Source of the DNA: Klebsiella quasivariicola
GTDB lineage: Bacteria; Pseudomonadota; Gammaproteobacteria; Enterobacterales; Enterobacteriaceae
Length of the DNA stretch: 64,000 bases
Assembly: GCF_002269255.1 (NCBI RefSeq)
Contig: NZ_CP022823.1
Span: 3,906,001-3,970,000, forward strand
Reading direction: 5' to 3'
In this document: one piece after another, positions 9,071-16,261 of the stretch
Position numbering within the stretch: the stretch's first letter is position 1
How the letters are laid out: every line of letters begins with the position of its first letter
The notes under the pieces: generated by a model
The model's input: the letters and a program-made list of their open reading frames with translations, nothing else
Database searches by the model: none
What the model was told of the DNA's origin: nothing
Program-made: the position numbers and the translations under genes

Positions 9071-9803
9071 CATCTCTCCTCAACTCTCTATGCCTGCCCA
9101 TGGACAGAACGCGTGTGCCGTATTTACCGGTCGTTATACTGACAGAAGATCCGACAGGGAAATGGGGAAATAGATGACGGTGCTGAACAGCGACGTCGTT
9201 AGTAAAAAAGCGTAGCACACGCCTTATCCGCTCACAAAGTGGCCGGAGCGCGCCGTGTCCGCGATTTTCCCCTTTACCTTGCTGTGCAAAAAACAGACAA
9301 ATCCTCACCTATTTTCCGCTATCATCGGGATCCGACGCGGAAGTAAGCCACCTGTCGACGACGGCGTTGCTGTGTACCCCCTTCCTGCGTCGGCACGCTT
9401 TCCCTGACACGAAAACTGTAACAAATGTTACACATTGTTCTCCTTCCGGTCGTCGCCAGTCCCGCTCTGCTGGTTTTACATACCTATCCTGCACAACCCC
9501 GCCTTTTTGTACAAGTTATAAAAGTAAAAATAACCTTTTAAATCAAACAATAAGAACACACACAAAAAATAATCCGTTACGTTGTACATATCGATATGAA
9601 AAAAGTTGTACATATCGGGATCACCGTCTATAGTTTTGGAGTGTTAACTGCTTGTTGCGCAACAAAGCGGGAACGTTTAGCGGTTGCGCGGTGAGTACGG
9701 TGGTGGTTCCTGGTTTTGCATTTCCTGTTTTTGACTTTGCGCGTATCTACGGTACGCCGAGACTTTTATTGTCAATTGCTTTATACGTGGGAGAGTTCGA
9801 GCT
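9071..9803. promoter_or_regulatory. Long regulatory region upstream of the Bdm-like gene
   Basis: This 730-bp stretch has no convincing gene. It carries several symmetric elements: the palindrome TGTAACAAATGTTACA at 9417-9432, TTGTACAA at 9507-9514, a direct repeat of GTTGTACATATCG at 9581-9593 and 9605-9617, and TTGTTGCGCAACAA at 9652-9665. The TGTACA-containing elements resemble MlrA/BluR-type sites. The long distance to the Bdm-like start implies a leader of up to about 150 nt or multiple promoters. Confidence 0.55.
9581..9617 (+). promoter_or_regulatory. Candidate BluR/MlrA-type operator (direct repeat)
   Basis: GTTGTACATATCG occurs twice, at 9581 and 9605, spaced 24 bp start to start, each containing TGTACA. 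A separate perfect TTGTACAA lies at 9507-9514. The MlrA site at csgD is built from TTGTACA arms, and BluR is an MlrA paralogue encoded 1 kb away, so BluR control of the Bdm-like gene is a reasonable inference. Confidence 0.5.
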
Positions 9804-10016
9804 ATGCATATTAAAAATACCATTCCAGCAGAGTTTGTCTTCAATTCAGCCCTGATGAAGAATATTGAAAATACGCTCATTAAGCAGCACAGAACGATTA
9901 ATAATGAGCGGATGATTACGGAAATCCAGCACCGTCTGCAAACGGAAAGTAATCAAATACTCTCCGACCTCTATCTGCAGGCGCTGGATATGCTGTACAG
10001 CAAACCTCATCATTAA
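9804..10016 (+). CDS. Bdm-like member of the YmgB/AriR small connector family
   Basis: A 70-residue soluble, helical protein. Its C-terminal half, INNERMITEIQHRLQTESN then QILSDLYLQALDML, follows the layout of E. coli Bdm (ending in an ILSDIYQQ-type helix) and of AriR in this same window. Family members feed into the RcsC/D/B phosphorelay and biofilm matrix control. It precedes a LuxR-type regulator gene by 83 bp, and TGTACA-type sites lie upstream. Not the same gene as ariR at 13842, with which it shares only the family pattern. Assignment to Bdm rather than another YmgB-family member is from remembered sequence. Confidence 0.65.
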   Translation: MHIKNTIPAEFVFNSALMKNIENTLIKQHRTINNERMITEIQHRLQTESNQILSDLYLQALDMLYSKPHH

Positions 10017-10099
10017 ATAACCCCCGCGATGCTGGCAGCAGGTTTCGCCCTGCTCTGCCGGCGCGCCTGGGTCTCAATCGGCTAACTGGGGCAAAAAAA

Positions 10100-10654
10100 A
10101 TGTCACACCATAATACTTGCTATCGTTCTGAGCATTACGACCTGTGGTTTGATAATCGTTTTCTTCTCTATGGGATGTCGCTGATTCTGAATAACCTGCC
10201 GGCATCTTACTTTCGTAAAAAACATGTTTTCTTTACCAGCGACAATTATTTCGCGGTACTGCAGCACGATTATAACCGTCGGGATACGTTATTTATTCTT
10301 TTAACCGAAGGTAACGATCTTAATTTTCTTAGTGAACTCCCTATGCTGCGGTTGCCGGCAGACTCAACGCCGGAAGAATTAAAAATCTTCCTGCATCAGC
10401 CCACCCGCTATTACAAAACCCACCCAGCGCCGGGCGCTTCGGTGCAGTTTACTGAGCGGGAAAAGAAAGTTATCCAGCTTATCAGTAATGGCGAACCGGT
10501 CGCCAGCATTGGTCGGTCACTCAATCTGCATATCAAAACCATTTATCAGATCCGGCTGAATCTGATTAAAAAGCTCGGCTGTAGCGGTAGGACCGATTTT
10601 TTTAATATCAGCCGTAGCGAGGCCTTTAAATCCTGGAGTCAGATCCACCTGTAA
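10100..10654 (+). CDS. LuxR-type HTH transcriptional regulator
   Basis: A 184-residue protein with a C-terminal LuxR/FixJ HTH at about 114-170 (FTEREKKVIQLISNG, then NLHIKTIYQIRLNLIKKLG). The N-terminal ~100 residues lack a recognisable receiver phosphorylation site, as in RcsA, MatA/EcpR and BglJ, which act with RcsB or alone. AT-rich codons and base content differ from the flanking core genes and suggest an acquired accessory gene. It follows the Bdm-like gene and may be in its operon. A role in envelope, capsule or fimbrial control is inferred from the family and context only. Confidence 0.75.
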   Translation: MSHHNTCYRSEHYDLWFDNRFLLYGMSLILNNLPASYFRKKHVFFTSDNYFAVLQHDYNRRDTLFILLTEGNDLNFLSELPMLRLPADSTPEELKIFLHQPTRYYKTHPAPGASVQFTEREKKVIQLISNGEPVASIGRSLNLHIKTIYQIRLNLIKKLGCSGRTDFFNISRSEAFKSWSQIHL

Positions 10655-10666
10655 CCCGGCGCAAAA

Positions 10667-10694
10667 GTCCTGGCCTGTACAAGCAGGTCAGGAC
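10667..10694. terminator. Hairpin between the convergent LuxR-type gene and bluR
   Basis: GTCCTGGCCTG at 10667-10677 and CAGGTCAGGAC at 10684-10694 form an 11-bp stem with one mismatch pair around a 6-nt loop. There is no clear T-run, so termination may be inefficient. The stem-loop boundary creates a TGTACA, the core of the motif repeated through this block. Confidence 0.45.
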
Positions 10695-10696
10695 GA

Positions 10697-11431
10697 TTAA
10701 TTATTCCCGTGAAAATGGATGCTGAAGCCCTGCTCCTGCCAGTGGCTGAGCAGCTCTTCCTGCAGTGGCGTGGCAGCGCGTCCGGTCCAGACGAAGATAT
10801 GCTGCCCGGGGAACAGCTCGGGCCGTGGCGACTCCAGCGGCTCGGAGAGGACGTTTACATGCCAGCCGCGCTGGGAAAGGCGCCATGCCTCCAGCCACAG
10901 ACGCGTCCGGTCTTCATTGCTCCAGCCCACCAGCAGCGTCTCTTTGCCATTTTTTTTACGCGCTTCGGCGAGAAACAGCGCTACGCAGTCAATGAGCAGA
11001 CCGTCCAGCAGGCTGCTAATCACCAGCGAGGTATTCTGATCGAGCTTGAGGCGCTGACGTACCGGCACTAACAGGCTATCAATAAGGGTGTCGACGGGGT
11101 GTTGATGACTCAGCGCCATTAATTTGGCACGGATTCTGGCGGGCTGCATATAACGCAGAATAGACATCATCTCTTCCTGAAGATGCGCGGATTCATCGCG
11201 CGCCACCGGCAGGTTATCCTCCAGCAGCGCTTTGACCTTCCCCACGGACACACCGCGCTCTATCCAGCGCTTGATCTCTTCAATGCGCAGGATATCTTCT
11301 TCATCAAACTGTCGATGCCCGCCTTCGCTGCGTTGCGGTTTCAGTAGCCCGTAACGCCGCTGCCAGGCGCGCAGTGTGACCGGATTGATTCCGCAACGTT
11401 CGGCGACTTCACCGATACTGTAAAACGCCAT
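10697..11431 (-). CDS. bluR: MerR-family repressor BluR
   Basis: A 244-residue MerR-type regulator. The N-terminal winged HTH (about 1-70, MAFYSIGEVAERCGINPVTL) is followed by a C-terminal region resembling the cobalamin-binding fold of CarH/LitR, as in its paralogue MlrA. In E. coli, BluR represses ycgZ-ymgA-ariR and is released when light-excited BluF binds it. Here bluF lies directly upstream on the same strand and the ycgZ operon is divergent, matching that arrangement. An inverted TGTACA repeat lies 55-80 bp before the start codon, suggesting autoregulation. Assigned to BluR rather than MlrA from context and sequence. Confidence 0.9.
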   Translation of the reverse strand: MAFYSIGEVAERCGINPVTLRAWQRRYGLLKPQRSEGGHRQFDEEDILRIEEIKRWIERGVSVGKVKALLEDNLPVARDESAHLQEEMMSILRYMQPARIRAKLMALSHQHPVDTLIDSLLVPVRQRLKLDQNTSLVISSLLDGLLIDCVALFLAEARKKNGKETLLVGWSNEDRTRLWLEAWRLSQRGWHVNVLSEPLESPRPELFPGQHIFVWTGRAATPLQEELLSHWQEQGFSIHFHGNN

Positions 11432-11485
11432 AGCAGCCTCACATCAACCTGATACTTAATACCTAAACTAACGAATTCAGGCATC

Positions 11486-11511
11486 CTGTACAACTCTATT
11501 TTCTTGTACAG
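11486..11511 (-). promoter_or_regulatory. Inverted-repeat operator upstream of bluR
   Basis: CTGTACAA at 11486-11493 and TTGTACAG at 11504-11511 form a perfect 8-bp inverted repeat with a 10-bp spacer, in the bluF-bluR gap. Arms match the TTGTACA half-site of MlrA. It lies close enough to the bluR start to act as an autoregulatory operator. Confidence 0.55.
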
Positions 11512-11585
11512 ATAAAGATATCAGGTTGTGGCTCACAGCGCGCGGGAAAAAAGATGAAAAAATATTTAGCGAATTTGACAGTGGT

Positions 11586-12797
11586 TCATTTCTTCTCCGG
11601 CCATGCGACGGCGGGCAGGCCCCCCAGGCGGGCGCCAGCGAATAAATTCCCCTGAAACTGCGAAATACCCGCTGATTCCAGCCACATCCACTCTTCAGCA
11701 CGCTCAACGCCGACAGCAGAGACGGCAATCTCCAGCGAAAAACAGCATTTGATAATAGCCTGTACAATCGACTGGCGCGGCCCATCCTGATGGATGTTGC
11801 GGATCAGCTCATGGTCAATTTTAATTCGGTCGGGCTGATAGTGCGCCAGCAACGACAGTCCGGCAAATCCAGCGCCGAAGTGATCGATAGCAAGACTGAT
11901 CCCTGCCCCCTTCAGTTTGCGTACCGCATCGGTAAAGTCATCCATTCGTGAAATGACCTCCCGCTCGGTAAACTCGACAATAATCTGCTCCGGAATCAGA
12001 TCATTGCGGCTAATCTCATCGAGCAGGAAGGCCACCGCATTGGGCACTTTGACCAGCGTCATCGGCAGCAAATTAATACTTAATGCCTTATTACGTAAAC
12101 CTAATTTACCCGCCAGCGACAGGGCGACGCGTTTACTGTGCAGGTCGGCGAGATAAATATCGTCCCCGGCCAGACCGGCAAAATAGGCGCCTGGAGACTG
12201 GCCATCCGGTGTACGCAATAGCGCTTCCCACGAAATGATTTCGCAGGCGAAAGGATCGACGATCGGCTGGAACGCAAAGGAGCAGCTTTCCGTCTTATCG
12301 ATAATCGGGGTATCAGGATAGAACGTCTCCTTATCCGGAATAAAAACCCAACTATCAGCGGAAGGAATCTCAAAATAATTCGCTTTTTCCGTGGATTCGA
12401 CAAAAGTACGGAAAAATTGCAGCGCCCGGTCATCGTAGGTGAGCTGATATTTTGATGTACCCCGGTCCATCACCACCTGCAGAACTTCCTCACGATCGTG
12501 TTCGCGTAAATCAAACAGTTCCATTCCGACCTTACCAAAACGACGGGACGGCGCATAATCGCAAAGCAACTCCACCAGATTATAGTGGCGAGGATCCTGG
12601 CAAATATGCTGATATATATCCTGTACGTTTTCTTCAGGCCCTTCAATAAGTTGGAAAAAATGAGTCCCGTTAAAAAGTAAAATACCGGTGACATCCGCCT
12701 GCCCATTTCGCTCGTTTGCCTTGGCAACCATGGCCTCGATCGATTTGAATGAGACATTGTCGCAGATATGGCTGCGATAAATGATGGTGGTTAGCAT
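11586..12797 (-). CDS. bluF: Blue-light sensor BluF (BLUF domain plus degenerate EAL)
   Basis: A 403-residue protein. The N-terminal flavin-binding BLUF domain (1-95) keeps the photocycle residues Tyr7, Asn31 and Gln49. The C-terminal EAL-like domain (about 170-403) keeps E191-A192-L193, Asn242, Glu275, Asp305, Lys326 and Gln382. It has His306 in place of the second metal-binding aspartate (IDHFGAG) and Val362 in place of the conserved glutamate (SAVGVE). Loss of these suggests no cyclic-di-GMP hydrolysis, as for E. coli BluF, which instead antagonises BluR. It is distinct from the active Klebsiella photoreceptor BlrP1. Transcribed towards bluR and divergent from ycgZ. Confidence 0.9.
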   Translation of the reverse strand: MLTTIIYRSHICDNVSFKSIEAMVAKANERNGQADVTGILLFNGTHFFQLIEGPEENVQDIYQHICQDPRHYNLVELLCDYAPSRRFGKVGMELFDLREHDREEVLQVVMDRGTSKYQLTYDDRALQFFRTFVESTEKANYFEIPSADSWVFIPDKETFYPDTPIIDKTESCSFAFQPIVDPFACEIISWEALLRTPDGQSPGAYFAGLAGDDIYLADLHSKRVALSLAGKLGLRNKALSINLLPMTLVKVPNAVAFLLDEISRNDLIPEQIIVEFTEREVISRMDDFTDAVRKLKGAGISLAIDHFGAGFAGLSLLAHYQPDRIKIDHELIRNIHQDGPRQSIVQAIIKCCFSLEIAVSAVGVERAEEWMWLESAGISQFQGNLFAGARLGGLPAVAWPEKK

Positions 12798-13126
12798 AGT
12801 GATTCCAGATGGGAGGGATAAGCATTCACAGTAGCAGTTATCAGGCTAATCGTCTTGTAAAACTACATTTTGTATTAACAAAAAAGATACACTAAAAAAC
12901 CATATTTTGTGCAAGGTTTTTTCTTTTTTTCTTTCCTTGTACAACATGCAACGCTAAACCCTACCTTTACAAGTCAAAATCACCCCAAATAAAAACAAAT
13001 ATTTCATTAAAAATCATAAATTTAACAACAATAGCCGCATTATTGCGCAACTTTCTATGTACAAGTTAATAATTATTGTATAAGTTTATTGGCAGTTAAC
13101 AGATGAGTGAAATTAAAGGAGCACAT
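12798..13126. promoter_or_regulatory. Divergent bluF/ycgZ regulatory region with TGTACA motifs
   Basis: An AT-rich 329-bp gap with no gene. It contains TTGTACAA at 12937-12944, and a pair of related elements near ycgZ: TGTACAAGTTAAT from 13058 and TGTATAAGTTTAT from 13077, 19 bp apart. These are candidate BluR sites controlling the ycgZ operon, as reported in E. coli, and perhaps bluF. Confidence 0.6.
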
Positions 13127-13372
13127 ATGCAGCAGAATGGTTACATTCCAGATACAGCGAACGCAATTGCCCAGTATTTCAATAAAGCATCGTTACCTTC
13201 CCAACAGGAGACGCTGGGTCAGATCGTGATGGATATTCTTAATGAAGGACGCCATCTCAACCGCAAGGCGCTGTGTACCAAACTGTTGAACCGCCTTGAC
13301 CGCGCCCGTGCTCCCGAAGAAGAGAGCCATTATCAAACCTTAATTGGTTTGCTGTTTGCCGGTCAGGAGTAA
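13127..13372 (+). CDS. ycgZ: Connector protein YcgZ
   Basis: An 81-residue protein starting MQQNGYIPD and sharing the QQETLGQIV, NRKALCTKLL and IGLLF blocks with E. coli YcgZ. The ATG at 13127 is chosen over one 24 nt upstream because an AAAGGAG site sits right before it. First gene of the BluR-controlled ycgZ-ymgA-ariR operon, whose small products act through the Rcs phosphorelay to promote colanic acid and reduce curli. Short and soluble; the molecular action of YcgZ itself is not known. Confidence 0.88.
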   Translation: MQQNGYIPDTANAIAQYFNKASLPSQQETLGQIVMDILNEGRHLNRKALCTKLLNRLDRARAPEEESHYQTLIGLLFAGQE

Positions 13373-13496
13373 CGTCATCGATCGTCGCCTGATGCAACAG
13401 ACGCAGCAGAGATGGGGCGATCGCTGTCCATAAACCTGCTGCTGACCTGAATGGCCTTTGTCCATTCAGAAAAGAGTGGCATGCAGAGAGACGGTT

Positions 13497-13802
13497 ATGA
13501 AAAGCAGTGAAACTGAGGAAATAACCGATGAAATCATCGGCGAGGCGGTTCTCGCGCTGTTGAAAACGAATCGCCCAATTACTACCCCGACCCTGCTGGT
13601 CCGGCTTCGGTTGATGCAGGCGACGGAGCCAGATTGCCAGCGACGAAAAATCATCGCGGCGGTGATCGAAGAAATTTGCGCAAAGCTAGCCCAACAACGC
13701 AAGCAAGCGCCTTTGCAGGTAAAGAAAATCAATGGCCGTTGGGAATCCAGAGGATCGCTGGCGCAAAGCAATATGGCGTCGGAAAGCAAAAAGATCCACT
13801 GA
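13497..13802 (+). CDS. ymgA: Connector protein YmgA
   Basis: A 101-residue protein beginning MKSSETEEITDEIIGEAVL. The N-terminal helix pattern and the basic C-terminal tail ending KKIH match E. coli YmgA (90 residues, ending NRIH). An AGAGAG site precedes the ATG at 13497, so the upstream in-frame ATG at 13458 is not used here. It lies between ycgZ and ariR with gaps of 124 and 39 bp. In E. coli it acts with AriR on biofilm formation through the Rcs system. Confidence 0.8.
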   Translation: MKSSETEEITDEIIGEAVLALLKTNRPITTPTLLVRLRLMQATEPDCQRRKIIAAVIEEICAKLAQQRKQAPLQVKKINGRWESRGSLAQSNMASESKKIH

Positions 13803-13841
13803 TCGCCCCAACCATGGTGAATAAAACAGAGTGAGAATGTG

Positions 13842-14120
13842 ATGAGACAGACTATGCATCAGCAACCCGATATTTACGCAGGACTGCAGGACACCGCGCT
13901 CTCAGACTATTTCCGTAACGCCGGTGATAAACTGGTTGATGAGTCCGCCGTCATGTCGCTCGCCATCAACAGTATTCTGCAGTCAGAGGGGCATCTGAAC
14001 AATAAGGCCATTATCTTATGGCTGATTCAGGCGCTGGAAACCACCGATGACGTGGTCACCGCGGACGTCATCCGTAAAACACTGGAGATTGTCGTCGGCT
14101 ACACCATGGACGATATCTAA
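13842..14120 (+). CDS. ariR: Regulator of acid resistance and biofilm, AriR (YmgB)
   Basis: A 92-residue protein closely matching E. coli AriR: blocks ALSDYFRNAG, DESAVM, LNNKAIILWLIQALETT and ADVIRKTLEIVVGYT. AriR is an all-alpha dimer that influences acid resistance and biofilm through the Rcs phosphorelay. ATG at 13842 is preferred over the GTG one codon upstream because AGTGAG lies 6 nt before it. It is the last gene of the operon: a strong terminator follows and no ymgC homologue is seen, unlike E. coli. Confidence 0.92.
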   Translation: MRQTMHQQPDIYAGLQDTALSDYFRNAGDKLVDESAVMSLAINSILQSEGHLNNKAIILWLIQALETTDDVVTADVIRKTLEIVVGYTMDDI

Positions 14121-14170
14121 CTGGTCCGCCAACACAGCGCCTTCCCTACAGAGCCTGTCCGCTCTGATAA

Positions 14171-14197
14171 AAAAACCTCGCGACTGCGAGGTTTTTT
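14171..14197. terminator. Bidirectional terminator between ariR and pgl
   Basis: AAAAACCTCGC (14171-14181), GACT loop and GCGAGGTTTTT (14186-14196) form an 11-bp stem with A- and T-runs on the two flanks, so it can stop transcription of ariR (plus) and pgl (minus). Confidence 0.9.
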
Positions 14198-14218
14198 CTT
14201 TTACTGCCGCCTGATGGT

Positions 14219-15214
14219 TTAGTGGGCGTTGACCACCACCCACATTGGGCCCTGCCCTACGGCATAGCGGCCTTTCTCCTGCAGCAGCCCCTGCTCGCCG
14301 GCAATTTCATACACCGCAATATGGTGCGACTTCTGACCTGCCGCAATCAGATACTTACCGCTGTGATCGAGGTTAAAGCCACGTGGCTGGGTTTCGGTCG
14401 GCTGATAGCCCTCAACAGCCAGCACGCTGCCATCTTCCGAGACGCTAAATACCGTGATGATGCTGGCGGTACGATCGCAGGCGTACAGATGACGGCCATC
14501 CGGTGTGATATGAATATCCGCAGCCCAGCGCACGCCGGTGAAATCCTGCGGCATCATATCCAGAGTTTGTACACATTCGATATTGCCATTCGGATCTTTC
14601 AGCTCCCAGACGTCGATTGAACTGTTCAGTTCATTGACGCAGTAGCCATACTGCTGGTTGGGATGGAACACCATGTGGCGTGGACCGGCCCCCTCAACGG
14701 TGGTCACTTCCGCCGGCTCCTGCGCCGAGAGGAAACCATCGTCGCTAAGCGTAAACAGGCAGATGCGATCCTGCTTCAGCGCAGGCACCCACAGGGTGCG
14801 ATTGTCCGGGGAGATATTGGCCGAGTGGCACCCTTCCAGGCCTTCCACCACGGTGACGGTTTCACCCGGCAGACCGTCCTGCAGCGGCGTCACGCTGACG
14901 CAACCCTGATTATAGGAAGCGCTGAACACGAAGCGGCCATGATGATCGGTAGAAATATGGGTCGGGCTGCCCGGCAGCGCCGCTTCGCCAGCAAAGGTTA
15001 ACGCCCCGTTATCCGGCGTGATGCGATAGGCCAGCACGCGAAACTCCGGACGAACGCCAACGTACAGGTACTCCTTGTTGGGACTGACCACCATCGGCTG
15101 TACCTGCCCCGGGGCATCAACCACCTGCACCAGCGTCAGTTTGCCGTCCGCTTCAAGACTCCAGACGTGGATTTGTTGGCTTTCCGGGCTGGCGGTATAA
15201 ACGGTTTGTTTCAT
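14219..15214 (-). CDS. pgl: 6-phosphogluconolactonase
   Basis: A 331-residue cytoplasmic enzyme, the same length as E. coli Pgl (YbhE). It hydrolyses 6-phosphogluconolactone to 6-phosphogluconate in the oxidative pentose phosphate pathway. The sequence is a seven-bladed beta-propeller with repeated SPD/TPD-GR turns (for example NISPDNRTLWV, HITPDGRHLYAC). The start MKQTVYTAS at 15214 has AAGGAG five nt upstream; a longer frame reaching 15349 lacks such a site. Monocistronic, ending at a terminator shared with ariR, and divergent from ybhA. Confidence 0.95.
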   Translation of the reverse strand: MKQTVYTASPESQQIHVWSLEADGKLTLVQVVDAPGQVQPMVVSPNKEYLYVGVRPEFRVLAYRITPDNGALTFAGEAALPGSPTHISTDHHGRFVFSASYNQGCVSVTPLQDGLPGETVTVVEGLEGCHSANISPDNRTLWVPALKQDRICLFTLSDDGFLSAQEPAEVTTVEGAGPRHMVFHPNQQYGYCVNELNSSIDVWELKDPNGNIECVQTLDMMPQDFTGVRWAADIHITPDGRHLYACDRTASIITVFSVSEDGSVLAVEGYQPTETQPRGFNLDHSGKYLIAAGQKSHHIAVYEIAGEQGLLQEKGRYAVGQGPMWVVVNAH

Positions 15215-15442
15215 GACTACTCCTTCCCTCACTGCACATGGAATTTTCATTTTCAGGATAACAGCACCCTGAAAATTATAAGACATCCGCCCATGATACT
15301 CGCAAAGTCCAGCGGATTTCCGCCGGACAGCGGCACAAAGGGCATACAAACATTGACGGCAGATGTGGAAAAATTGGTCCTGACGCCACGGCGGTGTACC
15401 ATCATGGCCAGGTCACTTTTCAACATCAACCGGAAATAACAC

Positions 15443-16261
15443 ATGACAACACGCGTGATTGCCCTGGATTTAGACGGCACGTTGCTCACCAGCAAAAAAA
15501 TAATCCTTCCCGCTTCGCTGGAGGCGCTGGCTCGCGCCAGAGAGGCGGGCTATCAGGTGATCGTCGTTACCGGACGTCATCACGTCGCGATTCATCCTTT
15601 TTATCAGGCACTGGCTCTCGATACACCTGCAATTTGTTGTAATGGCACCTATTTGTATGATTATCACGCAAAAAAGGTTTTGGCCGCCGATCCGATGTCG
15701 GTCGATCACGCCGTCAGCCTGACCACTATGCTTGCCGAACAGCAGATTCACGGCCTGGCGTATGTAGATGATGCCATGCTTTTCGAGCAGCCCACCGGGC
15801 ACGTGATCCGCACCCGCAACTGGGCGCAGTCGTTACCGGAGGATCAGCGCCCGGTCTTCAGCCAGGTCGACTCGCTGGCGCAGGCGGTCCGCGAAGTCAA
15901 CGCGGTATGGAAATTCGCCCTCACTGACGATGATATTCCCCGTCTGCAGCGGTTTGCGCAGCAGGTCGGCGAGACCCTGGGACTCGAGTGTGAATGGTCG
16001 TGGCACGATCAGGTGGATATCGCTCGCGCCGGCAACAGCAAAGGCAAACGGCTGGCGCAATGGGTGGCCGACCAGGGGCTGTCGATGAAGGATGTCGTTG
16101 CCTTCGGCGATAACTATAACGATCTCAGTATGCTGGAGGCGGCGGGCACCGGGGTGGCGATGGGCAATGCGGTGGACGAGGTGAAAGCTCGCGCCAACGT
16201 GGTTATCGGCGACAATGAGTCCACCAGCATCGCCGAGTTTATCTACCGCCAGTTGTTGTAA
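15443..16261 (+). CDS. ybhA: HAD-superfamily phosphatase YbhA (pyridoxal phosphate phosphatase)
   Basis: A 272-residue Cof-type (IIB) HAD phosphatase. Motif I is DLDGTLLT at residues 9-16 with the nucleophilic aspartate, motif II lies in VVTGR, and motif IV is GDNYNDLSML. The cap domain sits between motifs II and III. In E. coli YbhA dephosphorylates pyridoxal phosphate and some sugar phosphates. Its stop touches the modC stop on the opposite strand (16261/16262) with no intergenic base, so the two transcripts must overlap at their ends. Confidence 0.93.
   Translation: MTTRVIALDLDGTLLTSKKIILPASLEALARAREAGYQVIVVTGRHHVAIHPFYQALALDTPAICCNGTYLYDYHAKKVLAADPMSVDHAVSLTTMLAEQQIHGLAYVDDAMLFEQPTGHVIRTRNWAQSLPEDQRPVFSQVDSLAQAVREVNAVWKFALTDDDIPRLQRFAQQVGETLGLECEWSWHDQVDIARAGNSKGKRLAQWVADQGLSMKDVVAFGDNYNDLSMLEAAGTGVAMGNAVDEVKARANVVIGDNESTSIAEFIYRQLL

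Noticed and set aside
9060..9308. 82-codon minus-strand frame upstream of the beta-barrel gene
   Set aside because: It overlaps the start region of a better gene, and the Arg-rich translation lacks features; not supported.
11586..12797. Possibility that this gene is BlrP1, the active Klebsiella BLUF-EAL phosphodiesterase
   Set aside because: The sequence follows BluF (IDHFGAGFAGL, GMELFDLREH), with catalytic losses and bluR adjacent; BlrP1 is a different, more active protein.
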